From contig CALJEK010000008.1 of assembly GCA_938074445.1 (NCBI GenBank), positions 1 through 64,000 on the forward strand: a stretch of 64,000 nt of DNA, read 5' to 3'. Made by a program: the position numbers and the translations under genes. The DNA comes from Candidatus Kryptoniota bacterium (GTDB lineage: Bacteria > Bacteroidota > Ignavibacteria > Kryptoniales > Kryptoniaceae). The notes below the pieces were generated by a model. It saw nothing but the letters and a program-made list of their open reading frames with translations, made no database searches and was not told the DNA's origin. Shown one piece after another: positions 25,023-31,916 of this stretch (position 1 is its first letter; each line of letters starts with the position of its first letter).

Positions 25023-27719
25023 TCAAAAACTCGGTGAAAGAAAAACAGAGTTTAGAAATAGCCGATTTAAACTTTGCCAATAAAGCCGAAAGTTGGGGTC
25101 GTCAGCAAACATTATAACTTTCCCACGTCCAGTTGGCTCTTCAATTAAATATGCTCTTCCTGGAAATTTCTTCTCCATATCTTCCCACACAAAACCGCCT
25201 ATGCGGACGTCTTTATCTGCGAAAACCCCAGGGTTTGCACCATCTTTAGATTTCTCAAAAATTAAATTCGAATAGATATGAACGGCGATTTCGTCACCAT
25301 AGCCAAACGACATAAAATGCAAAGTGTCAAGTTTAACTCGCATAATTGCCCCAGGTGTAAATTCAATCTTTTCAACGACTTTCTTCTCTTTCACTTTTAC
25401 AGTGTCTTTTATCTCTTCCGTTTTTTTCTCCTCGTATTCATCTTCTTCGGAAGAACCTTCGCCAAGAAGTTTTGCAGTTGTAAGTTCAACTCCCTTCAGG
25501 GTTGGAAAAACAGAAGCGTTTCTCAAAGTAACGAGAACCCCACCATTTGAAATCCAATCTTTTAACCTCTTAACATTGCCATCGCCAAGCAAATTTTTCA
25601 GTTGGGTTGCGTTCGCATCTGGAATTATTAAAACATTATAGCGGTAAAGATCGACGCTTGAAAAATAATCCCACCGTATCGGTGTGAAGTCATATTCATA
25701 GACCCTCTCAAAAAGATACCATATCGCTCCGTAAGATGTTTGAGATACTGGTTCCTCAGTTAAGATAGCCACCTTCGGTTTCTTCAATTCCACCACCCAA
25801 TTTGAGCCAAGATCAATCCCGCGCTCTGTGTATGCAGTATTTGCAATGTAAAGTTCCACTCCAAACTCTTTTGCAAAGTCCTTTATCTTTTGGTGAAAAT
25901 CTTTTATATGTTTATTTCTTTCAACGCGAACTATCACTGTACCCCTGGGGAAAAATTCCCCTGTTTCGCCATAAAAATATCTTCCCGCAACCGCAACCTT
26001 AAAATTGTGACTCAAAAGTTTAGCCAACATTTTCGCTGAAGCGTCAGTATCATATTTAAATATATAGGCATATTTCGGTGTATCGGCTGGAATGTAAAAA
26101 TTAAATTCAGGTTTTTGATTCACCTTTTCAATTTTAACTCTTGCGGAATCCTCCGTTAAATAGCATTCAATACCCCAAGCTATTGGCAAACTCCACGCGG
26201 TGACATCATAAAATCCAAGTGGAAGACGGCGAACATTTTTCCCAAGTTTTTTATTGTATTCGTAAGCAAACTTTGCCTCCTTTAAAAATTCCTCTTCCAT
26301 CTGCGGATCTGGTTCAAAAAGAGCTTTCAAGAGTCGCTTTTGTGGTTGATACATTGGGATGATGAAAACACCTTTTTTAAATGTTTTTTTGGTTATCGTC
26401 TTATCAAAATAACTTCTAACGGATACACTTGTAAACGATTCTTTAGCTTCGTAAACTTCAATGTTATGTCTCAAGCAAAGTTCGATAAATCTTGCTGTTT
26501 TCTCTTTATCCTTTTCGGGCACAATGACAAATTGTTTATATTTTTCTCTTTTTGCCTCTTCAAGCGCTGTCTGTCTGAATTTATAGAAATCAAAAAGAAT
26601 TTCGCTTCTATGATTTACAGCTGCCTCAAGCGTTTTCATTGATGCGATGAAGTGATGATGTATTCCCTCTTTGAAAGTTATCACCGTTTCGTCCTCCCTT
26701 TCAAACTGAAACCCTTTTCTCCCACCAGCATCTGTTTCAAATGTCATCCCAATCGCACCATTTAAAGCTGGGTATGAATCCCAATACCCTGGGTAATGTA
26801 AGTCAAAAACCTCCCCTGTGTAATAGCTCCAACCATAGTCATCAAATCCCCGAGAAATGTTAAGTCCAATAACTTTTGCCCATTTTTTGGTTGTCTCAGG
26901 TATGTTTAAATTTACAGGGGGAGCATAGGGTACGAAAAACATATTTTTAGTTTCACCATGGTGATCCGCAAAAATCTGGGGATTCCAATAATGAAATTGC
27001 TCCACAACCTTTTGCGTCTCAATTTGAGAGCATGCGAACGCATCTCTGTTCAAGTCAATAAGATAATGATTATAATTTGTTTTCATTCTCCAGTCGCCAC
27101 GATGCTCGGAAGCATAGGGGTCGGGATTTCCGTATTTTCCGACGAATGTCGCCTTAAACCATGAAACAGCCTTTTGATGGCTATCTGGATTATGCGGGAG
27201 ATTAATTATGACGATCGCGTCTTTAAGAATTTTTTTAGTCACATCATCTTCACCAGCACAGAGTTGATATGCAACCTGAATCCCAGCCTCAAAGGCAGCG
27301 GTTTCATCACCATCATTTGAATAATTTAACCAAACAATTATCGGGTTAGATTCGGATATTTTCTTTGCTTCTGATTCAGCTGTTTTCCTTGGGTCTGTTA
27401 ATTTTTTAATGTTTTCCCTTATTTCATCAAGTCTTGCGAGATTTTCGGGCGAACTTATAATTAGAAGATACATCCCGCGCCTTTCATAAGATTCGCCATA
27501 CCTTATAACTTTTATTCTGTTCGATGACTTTGCAAGCGCATCGATATAGCGCTCCATTTCATAATGTTCGGTTATAAAGTCACCGATATCATACCCTAAA
27601 ATTTGCTTTGGGGTTGGAACGGCGGGATTATAAACCCCATTTTTCCAAAATTTGAAGTCATCCGCGACACATAACGAAACAACCAAAATGGTCAAAAAAA
27701 TTAAACTGGTTTTTCTCAT
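25023..27719 (-). CDS. Exported M14-family (zinc carboxypeptidase-like) protein
   Basis: An 898-residue protein with a signal peptide (MRKTSLIFLTILVVSLCVA). Residues 45-350 match the M14 peptidase-like branch common in Bacteroidota and relatives: YGESYERRGMYLLIISS, WLNYSNDGDETAAFEAG, DLNRDAFACSQIET, WNPQIFADHHGE and ALNGAIGMTFETDAGGRKGFQFE, the last with the likely catalytic Glu. The first zinc motif normally reads HGNE; here it is D136-G-D-E139, so a His ligand is replaced by Asp. The C-terminal half contains a glutamine-amidotransferase-like region (VAILTEEPVSQTSYGAIWYLF) and a charged insert rich in Glu and Lys. Probably envelope or secreted peptidase, activity uncertain. Confidence 0.85.
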   Translation of the reverse strand: MRKTSLIFLTILVVSLCVADDFKFWKNGVYNPAVPTPKQILGYDIGDFITEHYEMERYIDALAKSSNRIKVIRYGESYERRGMYLLIISSPENLARLDEIRENIKKLTDPRKTAESEAKKISESNPIIVWLNYSNDGDETAAFEAGIQVAYQLCAGEDDVTKKILKDAIVIINLPHNPDSHQKAVSWFKATFVGKYGNPDPYASEHRGDWRMKTNYNHYLIDLNRDAFACSQIETQKVVEQFHYWNPQIFADHHGETKNMFFVPYAPPVNLNIPETTKKWAKVIGLNISRGFDDYGWSYYTGEVFDLHYPGYWDSYPALNGAIGMTFETDAGGRKGFQFEREDETVITFKEGIHHHFIASMKTLEAAVNHRSEILFDFYKFRQTALEEAKREKYKQFVIVPEKDKEKTARFIELCLRHNIEVYEAKESFTSVSVRSYFDKTITKKTFKKGVFIIPMYQPQKRLLKALFEPDPQMEEEFLKEAKFAYEYNKKLGKNVRRLPLGFYDVTAWSLPIAWGIECYLTEDSARVKIEKVNQKPEFNFYIPADTPKYAYIFKYDTDASAKMLAKLLSHNFKVAVAGRYFYGETGEFFPRGTVIVRVERNKHIKDFHQKIKDFAKEFGVELYIANTAYTERGIDLGSNWVVELKKPKVAILTEEPVSQTSYGAIWYLFERVYEYDFTPIRWDYFSSVDLYRYNVLIIPDANATQLKNLLGDGNVKRLKDWISNGGVLVTLRNASVFPTLKGVELTTAKLLGEGSSEEDEYEEKKTEEIKDTVKVKEKKVVEKIEFTPGAIMRVKLDTLHFMSFGYGDEIAVHIYSNLIFEKSKDGANPGVFADKDVRIGGFVWEDMEKKFPGRAYLIEEPTGRGKVIMFADDPNFRLYWQSLNRLFLNSVFLSPSF

Positions 27720-27778
27720 GGTGCAAATCTTTTTGTTTTTTAAGACGAAAATAAACGGCAGGAAGTTTTAAGAGAAAA

Positions 27779-27805
27779 AGGCACCAGCCAATAGAGCTGG
27801 TGCCT
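27779..27805 (-). terminator. Rho-independent terminator after the PorV-like gene
   Basis: Perfect 10-bp stem AGGCACCAGC / GCTGGTGCCT with a 7-base loop, followed on the minus strand by TTTTTCTCTT. It lies 22 bases after the PorV-like stop and separates it from the M14 gene. Confidence 0.88.
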
Positions 27806-27826
27806 GAAAAGCTGTCGAAGGTTAGT

Positions 27827-28858
27827 TTACAGAATGACACCGAGAGCAATTCTGTGAGCCTGCTTCAGTCTGTAAAGATCTGAATATGAATAATCAAATT
27901 TCAATCTTATGGATGAGCCTGGGATGGTTAGTTTTAAACCAGCCCCGGCGTTCAATGTAAACTTCCCATGCGCCTCATCGACCGCATACCTCTTCATTCC
28001 GCCAACCCTTACAAAAAATATTTCCTTGAAAGCGAACTCGCCTCCGAAAAGCCCCAACGCTCTATAATCGCGTTCATCCCTGTAATCAGCGTTCAATGTA
28101 AATCTAAATGTTTCGCCTTCAACTAAATTAAACGATGCTCCCATTTGAAATGTTAAAGGCAAGGACCATTCTTCAGTTTTTAAGTTTGCTATTACATCAG
28201 TTGGATTTGAACCAGCGGTTGGGTATGGATCGACTTTTACGATCAAATCTCTTCCTTCAAGACGCATTTTAGTTCCGAAGTTCGTAAATGACATACCTAC
28301 CTTCAAACCTCTGAAACCCGTGTCATATAAAGTTCCAACATCAAGAGCAAAGGCGCTTGCAGTTGAATGTGAAATTGTCTCGGTAACATATTTAACACTT
28401 AAGCCAATTGAAAATTTATCTGTCAACTTTCTTGAATAAGCAACCGCAAAGCATGCATCATAAGCAGAAAAAGTCTGTCCACTTGCGCCTTCAGTGTCAA
28501 GCCATGTGGTGATTGGCATATCTCCCATTGAAAGATAAGTTATCCCAACCCCAATTGCACCGAAATTTCCAAGCGGGACACCAACACCAAGAAATGAAAC
28601 ATTAAGATCAGCAATCCAATCTGTGTTTGCGAACATAATTTCCGTTCTCTTCATCTGCGATAATCCAGCTGGATTCCAGTAAACTGCAGATGGATCGTTT
28701 GCATTTGCAACCACAGCGCTTGAAAGAGCAGAACCACGTGGGTCAACTGGAATTTTAAGAAAAGCTGCAGCAGATGTCCCAACATTATCAAATTGAGCGA
28801 ATGAAAACCCCGTTATTAAAACCGCTATACAAATCACGTAAAATATTTTAAACTTCAT
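27827..28858 (-). CDS. PorV/PorQ-family outer-membrane protein
   Basis: A 343-residue beta-barrel protein with signal peptide (MKFKIFYVICIAVLITGFSFAQ). The beginning of the mature part, GTSAAAFLKIPVDPRGSALSSAVVANANDPSAVYWNPAGLSQM, is the hallmark of the PorV/PorQ (UPF0164) family of FadL-like barrels. PorV shuttles T9SS cargo to the attachment complex; paralogues are paired with individual secreted proteins. It directly follows a gene whose product ends in a T9SS sorting domain, which fits such a pair. Whether it is the core PorV or one of several paralogues cannot be decided. Confidence 0.9.
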   Translation of the reverse strand: MKFKIFYVICIAVLITGFSFAQFDNVGTSAAAFLKIPVDPRGSALSSAVVANANDPSAVYWNPAGLSQMKRTEIMFANTDWIADLNVSFLGVGVPLGNFGAIGVGITYLSMGDMPITTWLDTEGASGQTFSAYDACFAVAYSRKLTDKFSIGLSVKYVTETISHSTASAFALDVGTLYDTGFRGLKVGMSFTNFGTKMRLEGRDLIVKVDPYPTAGSNPTDVIANLKTEEWSLPLTFQMGASFNLVEGETFRFTLNADYRDERDYRALGLFGGEFAFKEIFFVRVGGMKRYAVDEAHGKFTLNAGAGLKLTIPGSSIRLKFDYSYSDLYRLKQAHRIALGVIL

Positions 28859-28901
28859 TTTCTCCTCCGAGATTTTTATTTTTTACTGAAAATTTTCAAA
28901 G

Positions 28902-28921
28902 CCCGGGACGAAAAGCCCGGG
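28902..28921 (-). terminator. GC-rich hairpin between the T9SS-tail gene and the PorV-like gene
   Basis: Two CCCGGG hexamers (28902-28907 and 28916-28921) with an 8-base loop can form a strong 6-bp stem, followed on the minus strand by CTTTGAAAATTTT. It lies 7 bases after the preceding stop. It may be a partial terminator or an mRNA-stabilising hairpin. Confidence 0.45.
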
Positions 28922-28928
28922 GTTCATT

Positions 28929-29993
28929 TTATTTGATAAGCGCAAACTTCCCAATAGTTTCTCCAATTTTACGACCCGTCTCATCAAAACCTTCAATGTG
29001 ATAAATATAAACTCCAAACGCAACTTCCTGTTCATTATATGTTTGTAAATTCCATCTTGCGATTGAACCACCCTCGTGATTGATCACTCTAATGAGGTCT
29101 CCAGCAACATTGTAAATTCTTATTATCGCCTTAGGTGGCAAATGATGGAATTGAACCTCTTTCTGAACACCATATTTCCCCGTTTCATAAGGAGAACTAA
29201 CAACATATGGATTTGGAACTACCCTAATATTCTCAAGGTCTGAGGCTGTCATCGTCGTCGTTGTCTGTTTGACAGTTTTAAACTCATAGACATCACTTTG
29301 AGTTAAAATTTTATTCGTGACAATTTTAATTCTATCGCCCGGTGGCACTGAAACGGCTTCAGAATAGATTCTGACCCTATATGGTATATCAGCAAGCGAA
29401 GTTGCATTAAATGAGCCAGGGTTATTTTCTGGGTATGGCTTATTGATTATGAAAATTCTATCATAATCATCCCAATTAAATCCCGGTGCACCTCGGTTGC
29501 GGATTGCAGCGTTTACCTTTGTGTTTGTTGTCAGGTTCCATATTTCAAACGGTGCGCTTATCGTTCCACCAGTCGGATTCAAACTTGAACCGACGGCAGG
29601 GTAAACAACAGGATTACTCACAATTCTAATTTCATAATCAGCAGACAAAGCATCTCTCGATAGTGAATCTATAGTTGCTCCGGCATTTACACCTTCAAAA
29701 GTTAAATCAATCGTCCAAGCATCATAAATATGAACGCTATCACCATCAACAACTGCATCCCAATTTACATCAGGTGGCAAATCTTGAACCGGCAGATATA
29801 ATCCATCAAAAATTATAGCGTTATCAATGTCGGGGTTATAGAAGTAAGGATAATTCTTTATCGTATCGCCATTTATAGCAACCACATAATTCCCAGATTC
29901 ATCTTTTAGATCCATAAGAAGGCTAAATGGCGTATCACCTTGTTTAAATGTCAACCGATATTTGTCAATAGGCAGATTTAAAAATAACACCAT
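28929..29993 (-). CDS. N-terminally truncated protein with T9SS sorting domain
   Basis: A 354-residue product that ends with a T9SS type A-like sorting domain (LENIRVVPNPYVVSSPYE, then IRIYNVAGDLIRVINHEGG and GVYIYHIEGFDETGRKIGE). The part before it is beta-rich secreted-type sequence with PVVYPAVGSS and DRIFIINKPYPENNPG. There is no signal peptide: the frame opens with MVLFLNLPIDKYRLTF, with an in-frame stop 6 codons upstream and only 67 bases to the divergent gene. AAAGGG before the ATG could serve as ribosome site. Without a signal it should not reach the T9SS, so it looks like the remnant of a longer secreted protein partnered with the PorV-like protein downstream. Confidence 0.75.
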   Translation of the reverse strand: MVLFLNLPIDKYRLTFKQGDTPFSLLMDLKDESGNYVVAINGDTIKNYPYFYNPDIDNAIIFDGLYLPVQDLPPDVNWDAVVDGDSVHIYDAWTIDLTFEGVNAGATIDSLSRDALSADYEIRIVSNPVVYPAVGSSLNPTGGTISAPFEIWNLTTNTKVNAAIRNRGAPGFNWDDYDRIFIINKPYPENNPGSFNATSLADIPYRVRIYSEAVSVPPGDRIKIVTNKILTQSDVYEFKTVKQTTTTMTASDLENIRVVPNPYVVSSPYETGKYGVQKEVQFHHLPPKAIIRIYNVAGDLIRVINHEGGSIARWNLQTYNEQEVAFGVYIYHIEGFDETGRKIGETIGKFALIK

Positions 29994-30060
29994 TTGATAC
30001 CCTTTGCTTTTTTAGGCGTGTTTTCTTATCTTAAATCAAAAATTAAGGCGACCTTGGGAA

Positions 30061-30633
30061 ATGTTATCTAAGGACATTTTGTGGGAAAACATATTTAGGG
30101 GAAGGAAAAAGAAAGATGAAACTGTTGAAGCCATACTGAAAGAAGTCCCTGCGTTCTCACACCTAAACGACAAAGAAATATCGCTCCTCGCCTCAATTGT
30201 TCATAAAAGAGAATACAAAATGGGCGAATATATCTTTTATCAAGGCGACCCCGGGCTTGGTATGTATATCATTCAAGAGGGCGAGGTGTTAATTCAATAT
30301 GTAGACCCAGATGGTCATAAAAAGGATTTAGCTGTTTTAAAAGGTGGTGATTTCTTTGGTGAAATTGCGCTTATAGATGAATCCCCTCGCTCTGCATCAG
30401 CAATTTGCCGAACGGATTGCCAAATAATTGGCTTTTTCAGACCAGACCTTTTTGAAATAATCGAAAAACATCCACGCCTTGGGATTAAAATCGTTCTTAA
30501 ACTCGCTGAGATAATTGCAGAAAGATTGAGAAGAACAAATCAGGAAGTGACACAGTTAAAAGCAGAAATTGAAATGCTGAGATCAAACATAGAAGAGTTA
30601 AAAGCAAATAAAGATAAAAATGAAAGAAGTTAA
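30061..30633 (+). CDS. Cyclic nucleotide-binding domain protein without DNA-binding domain
   Basis: A 190-residue protein. Residues 25-150 form a Crp/PKA-type cyclic-nucleotide-binding domain (FSHLNDKEISLLASIVHKREY, GEYIFYQGDPGLGMYIIQEGEV, then the phosphate-binding cassette GGDFFGEIALIDESPRSASA with Gly-Glu and Arg in place). Residues 150-190 are a coiled coil (LRRTNQEVTQLKAEIEMLRSNIEELK) instead of the helix-turn-helix of Crp/Fnr regulators. So it senses a nucleotide and probably signals by protein contact. It overlaps the following uspA-like gene by 14 bases, which suggests they work together. Confidence 0.88.
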   Translation: MLSKDILWENIFRGRKKKDETVEAILKEVPAFSHLNDKEISLLASIVHKREYKMGEYIFYQGDPGLGMYIIQEGEVLIQYVDPDGHKKDLAVLKGGDFFGEIALIDESPRSASAICRTDCQIIGFFRPDLFEIIEKHPRLGIKIVLKLAEIIAERLRRTNQEVTQLKAEIEMLRSNIEELKANKDKNERS

Positions 30634-31069
30634 AAAAATTCTCATCCCAATTGATTTTTCTGAACACTCACTTTTTGCCCTTGATTACGCAAAACTTTTC
30701 GCTGAGAAATTTAACGCTGAACTTATTCTTTTAAATGTTGTTGAACCAGTTATGTTTGTAGCTGATTTAACAATGGGTCAAATAAATGTCCCTTCAATCG
30801 AGAGCGAATTGATCCAAAAATCAGAAAGCAAAATTAAAGAAATCGCCGATGTTTTAAAAGATAAATACAACGTCCGCGGGCTTGTGAAACTTGGAAAACC
30901 TTATGCTGAGATAATTGAAACTGCTAAAAGTGAAAACATTGACCTTATCGTCATCGGTTCACATGGGCATACTGGGGTTGAGCATTTATTATTCGGCAGT
31001 ACTGCTGAGAAGGTAATAAGAAAAGCGACATGCCCAGTTTTGATAGTAAGACCGCAAACTCAAAAATGA
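30620..31069 (+). CDS. Universal stress protein UspA family
   Basis: A 149-residue Usp domain: KILIPIDFSEHSLFALDYAKLFAEKF at the N terminus, the mid-protein EIIETAKSENIDLIVIGSHGHTG and the ATP-binding G-2x-G-9x-G(S/T) motif in GSHGHTGVEHLLFGSTAEKV, so it belongs to the ATP-binding group. C-terminal CPVLIVRPQ is typical. Translationally coupled to the preceding cyclic-nucleotide-binding gene. It stops 3 bases from the convergent tpiA stop. Confidence 0.93.
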   Translation: MKEVKKILIPIDFSEHSLFALDYAKLFAEKFNAELILLNVVEPVMFVADLTMGQINVPSIESELIQKSESKIKEIADVLKDKYNVRGLVKLGKPYAEIIETAKSENIDLIVIGSHGHTGVEHLLFGSTAEKVIRKATCPVLIVRPQTQK

Positions 31070-31072
31070 ATC

Positions 31073-31855
31073 TCAATTTTTCTTCTCAAGCGATGCTGTT
31101 TCACCAGCTTTGATGATTTTCAAGAACGCATCGATTTTTAAACTTGCACCCCCAACAAGCGCTCCATCAACATCGGGTTGGGAAAGAAGAGAATAAGCAT
31201 TTTCGGGTGTGACGCTACCACCATATTGAATTGTTAAGTTCTGTGCTATACCATCGTTAAATAAACCAGCGACAAGCTCTCTTATAAATCTTTGCGCTTC
31301 CTGCGCCTGTTCCGGCGTGGCGTTTCTGCCAGTTCCAATCGCCCAAACTGGTTCATACGCAATTACAACTCTTCGCATTTGTTCGACGGCTAAACCCTTA
31401 AGGACACCCTTTATTTGCCTTTCAAGAACTTTGAACGTTTCCCCATTTTCTCTCTCCTCAAGTGTTTCACCAACGCAAATTATCGGCTTCAGCTCAAATT
31501 CAATCGCTCTTCTGACTTTTTTATTTACAATTTCATCTGTCTCACCAAAATATCTCCTGCGCTCAGAATGCCCAAGAATAACATATTCACATTTTACCGA
31601 TTTTAACATCTTCGGCGAAACTTCCCCTGTGTAAGCTCCTTCAACCTCATAAAACATATTTTGCGCCCCAATTTTTATGCTCGTTTCCCTTAAAATATCA
31701 GAAGCGATAAAAAGAGATGTAAACGGCGGACACACAACAACCTCAACGTTTAAGTTTTGCCCAATTAAATTGTTTTTTAAGGGTAGGAGAAAATCAAGGG
31801 TTTCCTTGATATCTTTGTTCATCTTCCAGTTCCCAGCAATTATCATCTTTCTCAT
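31073..31855 (-). CDS. tpiA: Triosephosphate isomerase
   Basis: A 260-residue TIM-barrel glycolytic enzyme interconverting dihydroxyacetone phosphate and glyceraldehyde 3-phosphate. Active-site residues are seen in GNWKMN (Asn, Lys), VILGHSERR (catalytic His), AYEPVWAIGTG (catalytic Glu) and the phosphate loop QYGGSVTPEN plus DGALVGGASL. Normal length. It follows the nrdJ terminator and so probably has its own promoter. Confidence 0.97.
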   Translation of the reverse strand: MRKMIIAGNWKMNKDIKETLDFLLPLKNNLIGQNLNVEVVVCPPFTSLFIASDILRETSIKIGAQNMFYEVEGAYTGEVSPKMLKSVKCEYVILGHSERRRYFGETDEIVNKKVRRAIEFELKPIICVGETLEERENGETFKVLERQIKGVLKGLAVEQMRRVVIAYEPVWAIGTGRNATPEQAQEAQRFIRELVAGLFNDGIAQNLTIQYGGSVTPENAYSLLSQPDVDGALVGGASLKIDAFLKIIKAGETASLEKKN

Positions 31856-31887
31856 CTTTTTTATGTGCTTTAATTTTAAAACAAAAA

Positions 31888-31908
31888 AGGCATCCCGAAG
31901 GGATGCCT
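31888..31908 (-). terminator. Rho-independent terminator of nrdJ
   Basis: Perfect 9-bp stem AGGCATCCC / GGGATGCCT with a tight loop (TTC on the minus strand), followed by TTTTTTGTTTT. It begins 9 bases after the nrdJ stop. Confidence 0.9.
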
Positions 31909-31916
31909 AATTCAAC

